Assembly (NCBI GenBank): GCA_016200225.1
Contig: JACQFD010000038.1
Location: 80,303 to 144,302 of the forward strand
Source: Planctomycetota bacterium
GTDB taxonomy: Bacteria > Planctomycetota > UBA1135 > JACQFD01
Reading direction: 5' to 3'
Length of the DNA: 64,000 nt
Position 1 is the first letter of the stretch. Every line of letters starts with the position of its first letter. Below, piece by piece: positions 35,526 through 45,135 of the stretch. Both the position numbers and the translations under genes were made by a program. The notes under the pieces were generated by a model. The model was not told where the DNA came from. It searched no databases and saw only the letters and a program-made list of their open reading frames with translations.

Positions 35526-35694
35526 CCGGTAAAATCGCCTTGCGTCGCGCCGAGAAGGATCCGCGACGCGTTCCGCGCGAATTGCCGTGTAACGGACCGT
35601 TCAATTATGACTATACGGGCGGTCCCTGCGATCAGGGCGCTTAATGTTTCAATTACTTACTATCAATGGGCTCTTCCCGAAAGCTCACGATTTA

Positions 35695-37137
35695 TCAATT
35701 GGGTTGTTCGTCGAACCTACTTTGATTTAATAAACCCATCGATGCCAATAAGTCGATTTGCGATTCATTATAATGTACGACAGCCTCCGCGTATCTGCCG
35801 CGCGCGCGCGCCGCGGCATCCTGCGCCTGCAATACATCCAATAGCGAATTCGTGCCGGAATTCATGTTCAGCCGGGCAACGCGCAGGGCTTCGATCGCGG
35901 ACTCCACTTCTTCGCTCGCGCTTGCCATTAACTTCGTATTCAGGCCGCCACTCTGAACCGCTTTAATAACACTCGACTTTACCTCGTCGAGCCGTTTCAT
36001 AGCCTCGAGAATTTCTATTCGTTCGCGGGCTCCCGCCGTTTTGAGGAAACCGAGTATTGATAGATTAAGATTCCATCCAATCGAAGCGGTAAACTGTTCT
36101 TGATTATGAAATGCAAAATTATCATTGGGTACATGGCTCCCGACTTCGCTCGATTGAAATGTAGAACCGACTTGGGGAACGACCGCGCCGAGCAACGCCG
36201 CCCCCTTTTCGTCTCCCAAACTCTCCGCGAATTCGCGAATGGCGGCCAAGTCGGGCCGCGACGCGATCGATAACATTAACAATCGATCGATGGATGCGTT
36301 GGAGCTTACGAGCCGCACCGGCACGACTTGTTCGGCCCTGTGTACGAGCGTAATTGTAGAATCTAACCTTAGCGTCGTCGCGAGATCGATGGAAGTCGAA
36401 TAAAATGCGTGAATCGAAACGTCGAGATCATGATGTCGATTCGCGAGTTGGGCGCGCGCGCGCAGTTCGTCCGCGGGAACGCCGACGCCGGATCGAAGTC
36501 TAAGTTGCGCCACGCGAACGAGTTCCTCGGCTTCCGATACGCCCTCGTTCGCCACTTCGATCCGCGCTTGGGCGAGAAGCAATTCATAATACAACTTCGT
36601 CGAGGCGCGGAGAGCTTCAATCGTGGTGGATTGTTCTTCATATTCGATCCCGCGAAGTCTCTTGCGCGATGCTAATATTTCAAATACCGCGCGCCCAGGA
36701 TTTAAGATATATCCGATCATCGCCGCGGGCTGAACCGCCGTAAAGTCGACCGGAACTATGGCGCCTTGAACGGCGCGCGCGGAACCCTTTTGACTCAACA
36801 ACGCGGCGCCGATATTAACAAAAGGAAGCGCGGAGCCCCAAGCGGCTTCAACCGCGCCTTCGGCCGCTTCGACGCGCGCCCGGGCCTGCAGAATATTTAT
36901 ATTATCCGCGACGGCTACGCGGACGACGCTGCGCAGATCGATCGGGAGTACCTCCGTGTACATTGGTACAATTCCTTTTTGGCCGAACTTCAACATGAAT
37001 CCGGAAGGCTGGGATCCAGGCGCGATATCCGGCGGCGATTCGGGATACTTGGGAGGAGGCGGCGCCGAGCATGAAATAATAAGTAATACAGAAAGGCATG
37101 TCACATGTATTCTGTTCGGTGACTTCAGCATGGGCAT
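35695..37137 (-). CDS. TolC-like outer-membrane efflux lipoprotein
   Basis: A 480-residue protein with a lipoprotein signal (CLSVLLIISC, Cys near 23) followed by a Pro-rich stretch. The rest has the long amphipathic helices of outer-membrane factor proteins in two repeats: ADNINILQARARVEAAEGAVEAAWGSALPFVNIG, LRASTKLYYELLLAQARIEVANEGVSEAEELVRVAQLRLRSG and, in the second half, MKRLDEVKSSVIKAV, EALRVARLNMNSGTNSLLDVLQAQ. It should form the trimeric outer-membrane channel of the adjacent RND pump. It follows the adaptor gene on the same strand with a 40-bp gap. Confidence 0.85.
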   Translation of the reverse strand: MPMLKSPNRIHVTCLSVLLIISCSAPPPPKYPESPPDIAPGSQPSGFMLKFGQKGIVPMYTEVLPIDLRSVVRVAVADNINILQARARVEAAEGAVEAAWGSALPFVNIGAALLSQKGSARAVQGAIVPVDFTAVQPAAMIGYILNPGRAVFEILASRKRLRGIEYEEQSTTIEALRASTKLYYELLLAQARIEVANEGVSEAEELVRVAQLRLRSGVGVPADELRARAQLANRHHDLDVSIHAFYSTSIDLATTLRLDSTITLVHRAEQVVPVRLVSSNASIDRLLMLSIASRPDLAAIREFAESLGDEKGAALLGAVVPQVGSTFQSSEVGSHVPNDNFAFHNQEQFTASIGWNLNLSILGFLKTAGARERIEILEAMKRLDEVKSSVIKAVQSGGLNTKLMASASEEVESAIEALRVARLNMNSGTNSLLDVLQAQDAAARARGRYAEAVVHYNESQIDLLASMGLLNQSRFDEQPN

Positions 37138-37177
37138 GGGACCTTCGCTCGTTGAAAAACTATATTAATTATCCAAA

Positions 37178-38488
37178 TCACGGACTTGCCTTGACATTGA
37201 CCGCCATTCCGGGGCGGAGCATTTCTTTTCCGGTTACTACAACTTTCGCGTCCTTTTCCAATCCTTTCAGGATCTCCGCGGTTTTGCCGTCGTCGAGTCC
37301 CACGGCCACGGCGACGCGCGCCGCATGCTCGTCCTTGATCGTAAATACAAACGCATTGGATCCTTCTCTTAATATAGACGCGGAGGAAATGGTCAGCGCG
37401 TTCGCTCTCGGCTCGAGCGCAAAGCGGACGAGACAGTAGGTTCCGTGCAGTAGGGAGCCATCCGTATTAGCTAAATTAATTTCAGCGCGCATCGTGCGCG
37501 ACCCTGAATTCAACGATGAGGCTACTCTTGCGATCTTTTCTTGTATCGTTGGCTTCGTGGAATTGTAAATCTTCATGGACACCGCGTCGCCCGCTTTGAC
37601 GAACGACGCCTCCGCCTCCGGAATCGCCACGACGACGCGCATTTTGTCGTTTCGTTGAATGGTAAATAGTACCGATGTTCGATTGGCCGTCGCCGCCTGC
37701 ACCAACGCGCCGCGGTCCAAATATCGTTTTGTTATGATACCGTCGAATGGAGCGACAATATTCATATACTGCATCAGCGATTCGATCCTGCCAATTTTTG
37801 CCTTCGCGACGTCGACCTCCGCCGAAGCCACTTTTTGCATTGCCTCCGCGCTCCGGACCTGGGCTTCCGCGTCATGAATCTTTGCCTGCGCAATCGTAAC
37901 ATCCGCCGCCGCCAGATCGCGGCGCGCTTTCGCCTCGTCGAGATCCTGCCGGGGAATGCCGTTTCCGGCGAACAATTCTTCCTTTCGTTTATAAGTAATC
38001 TCCTGCAGTTCGAGTTCGGTTTTATAACGATTAAGCTGGCCCTGCAAAGTTTCAAGCGATTGCTTCGATTGTGCTATTGATACAACCGACGCCTCGGAAA
38101 TCGCCGCTTTCTGCGACTTCTGCGCCTTCGCCTCGTCCAATTCCAATGGTAATTCCGGATCGTGAATAACAGCCAGGACGTCTCCTTGTTTCACCACGTC
38201 CCCGATATCGACGCGAACTTCATTTAAATAGCCGGTTATTTTTGCATACAATTCCGACTGTTCGTAAGCTTCGACGGTTGCCGGCAGTTCGAGCGGGCGC
38301 GCGATGGACTGAACGATAGGAGATGCCACACTTACGATCGCGACGCCCGAGGCCGCGGACGGTCGCGTGGCCGGCGTCGCGAAGATCGCCGCGAGAATTC
38401 GTTCACGTCCAAAAAACGCGGCGGTTGCAATCGCGGCCGCGATTGCGAGGTAAATAATAATCGATCGCTTCGTTAATCGCATCATCAT
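37178..38488 (-). CDS. RND efflux periplasmic adaptor (HlyD/membrane fusion family)
   Basis: About 436 residues; three consecutive ATGs (38482-38488) make the exact start uncertain. The N-terminal membrane segment is SIIIYLAIAAAIATAAFF. The barrel-sandwich halves are ITGYLNEVRVDIGDVVKQGDVLAVI and FDGIITKRYLDRGALVQA. Between them lies a long coiled-coil hairpin (about 120-230, LETLQGQLNRYKTELELQEITYKRKEEL). The C-terminal barrel ends VVVTGKEMLRPGMAVNV. It bridges the inner-membrane pump at 38659 and the TolC-like protein. It is divergent from the pump gene across 170 bp. Confidence 0.88.
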   Translation of the reverse strand: MMMRLTKRSIIIYLAIAAAIATAAFFGRERILAAIFATPATRPSAASGVAIVSVASPIVQSIARPLELPATVEAYEQSELYAKITGYLNEVRVDIGDVVKQGDVLAVIHDPELPLELDEAKAQKSQKAAISEASVVSIAQSKQSLETLQGQLNRYKTELELQEITYKRKEELFAGNGIPRQDLDEAKARRDLAAADVTIAQAKIHDAEAQVRSAEAMQKVASAEVDVAKAKIGRIESLMQYMNIVAPFDGIITKRYLDRGALVQAATANRTSVLFTIQRNDKMRVVVAIPEAEASFVKAGDAVSMKIYNSTKPTIQEKIARVASSLNSGSRTMRAEINLANTDGSLLHGTYCLVRFALEPRANALTISSASILREGSNAFVFTIKDEHAARVAVAVGLDDGKTAEILKGLEKDAKVVVTGKEMLRPGMAVNVKASP

Positions 38489-38567
38489 CAATGGATATTT
38501 GTTTCACAGCGCATCAGGACAGACGGTATCGTAACACGGTCGCCCAGTCCTCTCATAAAATTTACTC

Positions 38568-38587
38568 TGACAATTCATTGACAATTC
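38568..38587 (+). promoter_or_regulatory. 11-bp-period direct repeat between adaptor and RND pump genes
   Basis: TGACAATTC occurs at 38568-38576 and again at 38579-38587, period 11 bp, in the 170-bp divergent intergenic region of the efflux genes. The spacing suits a winged-helix response regulator or similar dimer; it also contains TTGACA, a possible -35 element, but no convincing -10 is seen. Confidence 0.4.
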
Positions 38588-38658
38588 CGTAATGAATCGC
38601 TCGTTCAAACGGGCGCACGACTCGTTCGAAAACTTCAACTGAATAACCATCGCACACA

Positions 38659-41600
38659 ATGAACCTCGTCCAACTCGCATTGCGCAGGCCGATCACGGTG
38701 GTTGTTGCAGTGGTCACGTGTCTGCTCGGCGCAATTCTCGGGCTTCGCCAGATTCCGCGCGACATTTTTCCCGATCTCGGCGTCCCGATCATTTACGTCG
38801 CGCAACCTTACGGCGGAATGGACCCGGCCCAGATGGAGGGTTATCTCGTTAATTATTATGAATATCATTTTCTTTACATTACGGGCATCGAGCACGTCGA
38901 ATCGAAATCCATTCAGGGCGCCGGATTAATTAAATTACAATTTCATCCGGGAACGAACATGGCGCAGGCGATGGCGGAGACGATCTCCTACGTCAATCGC
39001 GCGCGGGCGTTCATGCCGCCCGGAACAGTGCCGCCGTTTGTCATGCGATTCGACGCCGGAAGTATACCGATCGGTAACTTAGTATTTCGAAGCGATACGC
39101 GTTCCGTCGCCGAACTTCAGGATCTCGCGCTGTTTCGCGTGAGGCCGCTTTTCGCGACCCTTCCAGGCGTCTCCGCGCCGCCGCCCTTTGGCGCGAGCCA
39201 GCGCGCCATTGTCGTGCGCGTGAATCCCGACAGACTTCGGGCATATAACATGTCGCCCGACGAAGTCGTGTCGGCGATCAGTAATGCAAATATAATCATG
39301 CCCTCGGGAAACGTGCGCATCGGCGACAAAATCCCGATGGTGCCGGTCAACTCGGTTGTTACAAATATCAAGGAGCTTGAAAGCGTTCCGATTCGAGGGG
39401 GCGCACGGGATCCCGTGTATGTACATGATATCGGAATCGTCGAAGACGCATCCGACATCGCGACGGGTTACGCATTGGTCAACGGCAAGCGAACTGTTTA
39501 TATTCCGGTTACAAAACGCGCCGACGCCTCGACGCTCGCGGTCGTGGATCTTGTTAAGGATCACCTCGCCCAATTTCAGTCGGTCTTGCCGGACGACGTC
39601 GAAGTGAGTTATCAGTTCGACCAGTCGCCGTATGTCGTCGCGGCGATGAACGGATTGCTGCTCGAGGGACTCCTTGGGGCCGCGCTCACGGGCCTGACCG
39701 TATTGTTATTTTTGCGCGACTGGCGAAGCGCGTTGATCATTATTATTAATATTCCATTGTCTTTACTTTGCGCCGCGCTCGGTCTCTGGGTGACGAGAGA
39801 GACGGTCAATATCATGACGCTCGGCGGCCTTGCTCTCGCCGTGGGCATTCTCGTCGACGAGGCGACTGTTACAATTGAAAATCTTCATACGCATTTGGAC
39901 CGGGGCGCGACCGTCGCGAGAGCGGCGCGAACCGCGGCCACCGAAACGGCGCTTCCAAGATTCTTAGCAATGGTTTGTCTTGTTGCGGTATTTTTGCCTT
40001 CTCTTTTCATGGCCGGCGTCGCGCGATCGCTTTTTGTTCCGCTTTCGCTCGCCGTCGGCTTTTCAATGGCGGCGTCATATTTCCTATCGAGCACGCTCGT
40101 CCCAGTCCTGTCCGTTTGGCTCTTGCGACCGCGGCATGGCGCTCCCGCGAAATCCGCGCGAGGTTTGTTTGATCGCACACGCGAATTTTATACTTACATT
40201 CTCGAAGGAATTATTAGAAATCGATGGACGGTCGTTATTGTATATGTTGCGATCACGGCCGGGCTTTTCGCGCTCGCCGGCTCGCGCCTCGGTTCGGAGA
40301 TATTTCCGAACGCCGCCGCGGAGCAATTTCAATTGCGCATGAGAGCGCCGGCGGGCACGCGCATCGAACAGACCGAAGCGCTTGCATTGCAAACATTGAA
40401 AGAAATCGAGAGCGAGGCCGGCGCCAAGAACATTGATATTACGCTCGGATTCGTCGGCGTGCAGCCGCCGAGCTATCCTATCAATACGATTCATTTATGG
40501 ACGGCCGGTCCGGACGAGGCCGTGCTTCAGGTGGGATTGAAGAGGGATGCGCGCATTCCAATCGAAGATCTAAAGGAAAGGCTGCGTCGCAGGCTTCACG
40601 AGGCGATTCCCCAAGCATCCTATTCTTTCGAGGCGGGAGACATCGTCAGCCGCGTCATGAGTCTCGGTTCACCGACGCCCATTGAGATCGCGGTGTCGGG
40701 ACCGAACCTCGACGCGAACCGCGCCTTCGCGCAGAAAATTAAAGATGCCCTCGAAGCCATTCCATCGCTTCGGGATATACAATTTGGACAGACGGTTCAT
40801 TATCCAACAATTGATATATCGATCGACCGGCAGCGCGCCGGGTTGATGGGAATAAAAACAGCGGACGTGACGCGATCCCTCGTCGCGGCGACTTCGTCGA
40901 GTCGTTTCGTCGTGCCGAATTTCTGGGCCGATCCGAACTCCGGCGTGGGATATCAGATTCAAATCGAAATTCCGCAGGCAACGATGAACTCCAAAGACGA
41001 GATTGCTAATATTCCGATTTCGCGTGGAGACGAGCAATCGGTTCTGTTGCGCGACATTGCATCTGTAAATTCCGGCACGCGCACCGCGGAATTCGATCGT
41101 TACAATATGCAGCGCATGACGACAATTACCGCGAATATTTCTGGCGAAGACTTGGGGAGCGCGTCGGCGCAGGTCGCCGGCGCACTCAAGGCGCTCGGCC
41201 AACCGCCCGCGAAAGTGTCGGTCGCCGTGCGGGGACAAGTCGCGTCGATGCAACAGATGCGCGACGGGCTCCAAGGAGGGTTATTACTTTCAGTGGCGGC
41301 GATTTTTCTGTTACTCGCCGCGAATTTTCAATCTATAAGACTGGCATTTGTGGTGATCGCCACGGTTCCCGCCGTCATCGCCGGCGTCGTGTGTACATTA
41401 TGGCTGACCGGAACGACGCTCAACATTCAATCCTTCACTGGCGCCATCATGGCGATCGGCGTCGCCGTGGCGAATGCTATATTATTAATAACATTTGCCG
41501 AAAAATACCGGGCCGAGGGCGGCGATTCAACGGCGGCGGCTGTACGCGGCGCGGCCAGTCGTTTTCGAGCAATTGTCATGACAAGCATCGCAATGATCGC

Positions 41601-41826
41601 CGGAATGTTACCAATGGCTCTGGCGGTCGGCGAAGGAGGCGAACAAACGGCTTCGCTTGGCCGCGCCGTGATCGGCGGCCTTCTGTTTGCAACAATTTCG
41701 ACGCTTGTCGTCCTGCCGTCGCTCTTTTCGCTCGTTCAACCGTCGAAACAGTCGCCGTCGTCGTCACTCGATCCCGATGATTCAAAAAGCATTCATTGGG
41801 ACGGCGCCGACGCCGCGCACACTTGA
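38659..41826 (+). CDS. RND-family efflux permease (AcrB-like)
   Basis: A 1055-residue inner-membrane pump of normal length. Helix 1 is ITVVVAVVTCLLGAILGL; a large periplasmic loop with PN/PC porter motifs (PYGGMDPAQMEGYLVNY, PGTNMAQAMAETISYVNRAR) follows, then helices 2-6, a second loop and helices 7-12. Helix 4 reads GGLALAVGILVDEATVTIEN: the usual Asp-Asp pair is Asp-Glu. Helix 10 reads GVAVANAILLITFAEK and lacks the Lys found in AcrB. The proton relay therefore differs from classical drug pumps and matches a less-studied subfamily. With the adaptor and TolC-like genes upstream on the other strand it makes a tripartite exporter; substrate unknown. Confidence 0.9.
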   Translation: MNLVQLALRRPITVVVAVVTCLLGAILGLRQIPRDIFPDLGVPIIYVAQPYGGMDPAQMEGYLVNYYEYHFLYITGIEHVESKSIQGAGLIKLQFHPGTNMAQAMAETISYVNRARAFMPPGTVPPFVMRFDAGSIPIGNLVFRSDTRSVAELQDLALFRVRPLFATLPGVSAPPPFGASQRAIVVRVNPDRLRAYNMSPDEVVSAISNANIIMPSGNVRIGDKIPMVPVNSVVTNIKELESVPIRGGARDPVYVHDIGIVEDASDIATGYALVNGKRTVYIPVTKRADASTLAVVDLVKDHLAQFQSVLPDDVEVSYQFDQSPYVVAAMNGLLLEGLLGAALTGLTVLLFLRDWRSALIIIINIPLSLLCAALGLWVTRETVNIMTLGGLALAVGILVDEATVTIENLHTHLDRGATVARAARTAATETALPRFLAMVCLVAVFLPSLFMAGVARSLFVPLSLAVGFSMAASYFLSSTLVPVLSVWLLRPRHGAPAKSARGLFDRTREFYTYILEGIIRNRWTVVIVYVAITAGLFALAGSRLGSEIFPNAAAEQFQLRMRAPAGTRIEQTEALALQTLKEIESEAGAKNIDITLGFVGVQPPSYPINTIHLWTAGPDEAVLQVGLKRDARIPIEDLKERLRRRLHEAIPQASYSFEAGDIVSRVMSLGSPTPIEIAVSGPNLDANRAFAQKIKDALEAIPSLRDIQFGQTVHYPTIDISIDRQRAGLMGIKTADVTRSLVAATSSSRFVVPNFWADPNSGVGYQIQIEIPQATMNSKDEIANIPISRGDEQSVLLRDIASVNSGTRTAEFDRYNMQRMTTITANISGEDLGSASAQVAGALKALGQPPAKVSVAVRGQVASMQQMRDGLQGGLLLSVAAIFLLLAANFQSIRLAFVVIATVPAVIAGVVCTLWLTGTTLNIQSFTGAIMAIGVAVANAILLITFAEKYRAEGGDSTAAAVRGAASRFRAIVMTSIAMIAGMLPMALAVGEGGEQTASLGRAVIGGLLFATISTLVVLPSLFSLVQPSKQSPSSSLDPDDSKSIHWDGADAAHT

Positions 41827-41845
41827 ATTTAATGAAGCGTAATCG

Positions 41846-43351
41846 TTAGAACTGAAGTTGAAGACCCGCTTGGAAAATGTGATCGATTCCCTGCGGATTA
41901 TGCATGCGCAACGTCTCGATTCGATAAGTGTACGCGGTTTGAAGCTTTAATGAATGGCCGGCGAAGTAATAGTTAAACGCGGCCGTGTAATCGTCAATCT
42001 TTGTATCGCCGCCCGCGACCGACGCGGGGAGAATATTCTGATCGTAGTCAATTGTTGAATATCTCAACGCTACTTCCGGACCGACGCCTCTCGTATCGGA
42101 CACAAAGTATCCCACTTGAGCATACCAGCCGGACATCGTGGAAGTATTGAACGATCCGGGGAAACCCTGAAGGTTGCCCGCGGGGCTGATTTCGCGATAG
42201 AAAAATTCCGTGGAAATGTAAAGTCCCTGATACTTTAACGAAAAATCGCCCTCCCACGTGTCGATGTCATAATTAGGAAGCTGGCCCGCGGGAATGCCGC
42301 CGACGCCTGTCGCGATGCCGATCGGATTGCCGCGGCGCTCCGGATTATGATCAAAGCCGGCGCCGATTGCTAATTTTACATCGCGCGTCAAATCCAAGTC
42401 GCCTTCCGTATAGCCCGGAGTTCCGAACGGATTAAATACAATTCGACCCATCAAGTCGACGCCCGACGAATCGTTATTGGATGAATTCGCGACATTGAGT
42501 CCCGACGATGCCGACCCGATGTTGGTCGCGCCCGTGCTGGAGTTCAAGCCTTCGCCGTTGAACGCGCCGCCGTACCATTCAAACAACTGGCCGTCGCCAA
42601 ACGTGCCCCAAAACATGACGCCGTCGTCGCGATCGCCGACGACCTGACGGAAAACTTCCGTCGCCGAAGAACGCTCGATGATTTGTAGTGCGCAGGAGCC
42701 GACAAAATTCTGTCGCGTGAACGCGCGCCGCATCTGGCCCGCGCGCACCTGAAATGACGGATCGAATTTATAGTTTATATATGCGTCGCGAAGCGGAGTG
42801 CCGGCGGTCGCCGCCGGGTCGAATTGTAATTTAAACGTCAAATCCCTATCGAAAATCGATCCCTCGAATTTCATTTCAGTGCGGCGCACCTCGAATGACG
42901 CGCGATCGTCGTTACCCGTTCCGGTCGACCCCTTCGGACTGACGAAAGTAAACCGAGGCTGCACGTACGCGCTGATGACCATATTTAACGAATCGCCCTG
43001 TTGAAAACGGACGCCGTCGCCCATTTTGTAGCTGACTTGAACTCCGGGATCGGCTTTTTTGGCCGCGACGGCCTGACTAATATTATCGCGGAGTTCTGTA
43101 ATTTCGCGTTCGATCGCCGCAGACGTCAGCGTATCTTCCGTGCGCATTTCCTTGCCCAGTTTCAACAATTCTTCGTATTCGTTTTCCTTAATGACTCCGC
43201 GATCCTTCAATATCTTTAACAATCGAACTTCGACGGTTTCTTTATTCTTATCATCGTCGGCGCCGAAGTTACGAACTGCATTCGCCGAGGTGAGACTCGC
43301 CACGCCGGCGACTGCGGCGACCGCCGCGAATATTTGTAACACTCTGGGCAT
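41846..43351 (-). CDS. phosphate-selective porin O/P family protein (copy 1)
   Basis: A 501-residue outer-membrane barrel. A signal peptide (about 1-24) precedes a short helical motif (VEVRLLKILKDRGVIKENEYEELLKLGKEM) and a coiled coil up to about 95. The barrel contains YVQPRFTFVSPKGSTG, VRRTEMKFEGSIFDRDLTFKLQFD, VRAGQMRRAFTRQNFVGS, GVMFWGTFGDGQLFEWYGGAFNGEG and a final HIFQAGLQLQF, whose C-terminal Phe is typical for BAM-assembled porins. The family includes OprO/OprP, anion channels for phosphate and polyphosphate. It is a close paralogue of the gene at 43532-45022. Confidence 0.85.
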   Translation of the reverse strand: MPRVLQIFAAVAAVAGVASLTSANAVRNFGADDDKNKETVEVRLLKILKDRGVIKENEYEELLKLGKEMRTEDTLTSAAIEREITELRDNISQAVAAKKADPGVQVSYKMGDGVRFQQGDSLNMVISAYVQPRFTFVSPKGSTGTGNDDRASFEVRRTEMKFEGSIFDRDLTFKLQFDPAATAGTPLRDAYINYKFDPSFQVRAGQMRRAFTRQNFVGSCALQIIERSSATEVFRQVVGDRDDGVMFWGTFGDGQLFEWYGGAFNGEGLNSSTGATNIGSASSGLNVANSSNNDSSGVDLMGRIVFNPFGTPGYTEGDLDLTRDVKLAIGAGFDHNPERRGNPIGIATGVGGIPAGQLPNYDIDTWEGDFSLKYQGLYISTEFFYREISPAGNLQGFPGSFNTSTMSGWYAQVGYFVSDTRGVGPEVALRYSTIDYDQNILPASVAGGDTKIDDYTAAFNYYFAGHSLKLQTAYTYRIETLRMHNPQGIDHIFQAGLQLQF

Positions 43352-43477
43352 GCTTTCTTTCTCGAATGGTCTGTGGATGGAATCCCGTCACGCGTCCGGC
43401 GGACTTGATTCGGACGCGACCATAGCAACGCACATGGCGAGCGTCACGCACTTGTTTGGACCGTGTGAAGAAAATGG

Positions 43478-43510
43478 GCGGCGACGCCACCCGCGCCGCC
43501 GCCCCCCAGC
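43478..43510 (-). terminator. possible terminator between the two porin genes
   Basis: On the minus strand GGCGGCG pairs with CGCCGCC and is followed by ATTTTCTTC. It would partly separate porin copy 2 from copy 1. It could also allow read-through. Confidence 0.35.
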
Positions 43511-43531
43511 GTCTTTCGATCTCTGCGGAGC

Positions 43532-45022
43532 CTAGAATTTCAGTTGAAGTCCCGCCTGGAAAATCTGGTCGATGCCGGCAGGGTTGTGTCCCCGAATGTC
43601 CTCGACTCGATATGTATACGCCACCTGAAACTTTAACGAATGGCCGAGCCAATAATAATTAAACGCAGCCGTGTAATCGTCGAGTTTCGTGACGCCTCCC
43701 TTGACCGATGCGGGCGCAATATTCTGATCCCAGTCAATTGTACTATAACGAAGCGCGACTTCGGCACCCTTGCCTTTTTCCTCGCCCATAAAGTATCCGG
43801 CCTGCGCGTAGCCGCCGGTCATCGTCGATGTATTAAACGATCCGGGGAAGCCCTGCAGATTGCCGGTCGGCGCAATTTCGCGATAGAAATATTCGGCCGA
43901 TATGTAGAGTCCTCGATACTTTAGGGCGAAGTCGCCTTCCCATGTGTCGACGTCATAATTAGGAAGCTGGCCCGCGGGAATTCCGCCGACGCCGGTTGCG
44001 ATGCCGATCGGATTTCCACGCCGCTCCGGATTATGATCATAGGCGACGCCGAAAGAAACTTTAGGAGTATCCGTTAATTCAAGATCGCCTTCCGTATAGC
44101 CAGGCTTTCCGTTCGGATTAAATACAATTCGGGCCTTTGCATTGACTCCGGATGAATCATTATTCGATGCATTGGCGACATTGAGACCGGACGACGCGGG
44201 TCCAATGTTGGCGGCGCTGGTCGTGCCGTTGTTCAACCCCTCGCCGTTGAAAACGCCTGCATACCATTCGAATAATTCATGATCCAATTCCCCCCAGAGC
44301 ATGACACCATTGTCGCGGTCGCCGACGACGCTCCGGAATACTTCAATTGCGGACGAACGCTCGATAACTTCCAAGTTGTCGGAGCCTACAAAATTCTGGC
44401 GGCTAAAGTTGGGACGCATCTGACCGGCTCGAATTTGCAGTTCGGGAATATATCGATAATTTACAAAAGCATCCCGGAGCGGCGAACCGGCGACGGGGGC
44501 GGGATCAAATTGCAATTTATATGTGAGATCTTTGTTGAGCAAGTTTCCCGACAGAACGATCTCGGCACGACGAAGGTCGAACGATGCGCGATCGTCGTTG
44601 CCGGATTTCGTCGGCCCCTTCGGCGCGATGAAGGAAAATCGCGGCTGCAGGAAGGCTGTAATATTAAGAGAAAACGCGTCGCCCTGCGAAAACGTCACGC
44701 CCTTGCCGAGCGCATAACTAACTTTTGTCTCCGGGTCGGCTTTCTTAGCATCCGCCTGCCGAAGCATTTTTTCGGATAGATCCGCGAGTTCGCGCTCGAT
44801 CGCCGCGCTCGTCATCGACTCCTCGGCGCGAATTTCGCGGCCGAGTTTTAACAATTCATCGTATTCATTCTCCTTGATGACTCCGCGTTCCTTCAGAATC
44901 TTCAGAAGACGCACTTCGACAGTGGCATTCTTATCGTCGTCTCCCGAGGGAAGCGCGAACGCGTGGGCTGTGACTCCCGCGGCCGCCGCCGCGACAGCGA
45001 ATATTGGTAACAATCGTGACAT
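43532..45022 (-). CDS. phosphate-selective porin O/P family protein (copy 2)
   Basis: A 496-residue paralogue of the gene at 41846-43351, alignable along its whole length. It has a signal peptide, the RLLKILKERGVIKENEYDELLKLGREI motif, a short coiled coil, and a barrel with FLQPRFSFIAPKGPTK, LRRAEIVLSGNLLNKDLTYKLQFD, IRAGQMRPNFSRQNFVGS and terminal IFQAGLQLKF. Long stretches such as the GNPIGIATGVGGIPAGQLPNYD segment are identical between the two. Tandem duplication followed by divergence is likely. It lies 113 bp downstream of a PhoB-like regulator gene on the same strand, which fits phosphate control. Confidence 0.85.
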   Translation of the reverse strand: MSRLLPIFAVAAAAAGVTAHAFALPSGDDDKNATVEVRLLKILKERGVIKENEYDELLKLGREIRAEESMTSAAIERELADLSEKMLRQADAKKADPETKVSYALGKGVTFSQGDAFSLNITAFLQPRFSFIAPKGPTKSGNDDRASFDLRRAEIVLSGNLLNKDLTYKLQFDPAPVAGSPLRDAFVNYRYIPELQIRAGQMRPNFSRQNFVGSDNLEVIERSSAIEVFRSVVGDRDNGVMLWGELDHELFEWYAGVFNGEGLNNGTTSAANIGPASSGLNVANASNNDSSGVNAKARIVFNPNGKPGYTEGDLELTDTPKVSFGVAYDHNPERRGNPIGIATGVGGIPAGQLPNYDVDTWEGDFALKYRGLYISAEYFYREIAPTGNLQGFPGSFNTSTMTGGYAQAGYFMGEEKGKGAEVALRYSTIDWDQNIAPASVKGGVTKLDDYTAAFNYYWLGHSLKFQVAYTYRVEDIRGHNPAGIDQIFQAGLQLKF

Positions 45023-45135
45023 CAGTTACACCTGGAATGAAGGAGGGGGGATGTTGAAAATCAAAAGTTTGAAAAATGTTATGAATAAATGGGACGAAAG
45101 TTCGTTTTTTTATTTTATTAATTATTCCGGCCCGG

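Larger units (their letters stand above)
35347..35694. other. 348-bp pstS upstream region
   Basis: No protein gene is seen. It contains two pairs of 11-bp-period direct repeats (listed separately). Nearer the tolC-like gene there is an inverted repeat GGACCG/CGGTCC (35594-35599 and 35620-35625) and a small hairpin CCCTG-CGAT-CAGGG (35624-35637), which may end the efflux transcript. Confidence 0.6.

Noticed and set aside
38559..38606. A sigma70-type promoter for the RND pump (TTGACA at 38578)
   Set aside because: No -10 hexamer occurs at the proper distance; only the direct repeat is reported.
45023..45135. A Pho box upstream of porin copy 2
   Set aside because: The stretch is AT-rich with TTCAA-like segments, but their spacing is irregular (15 bp), so no box is claimed.
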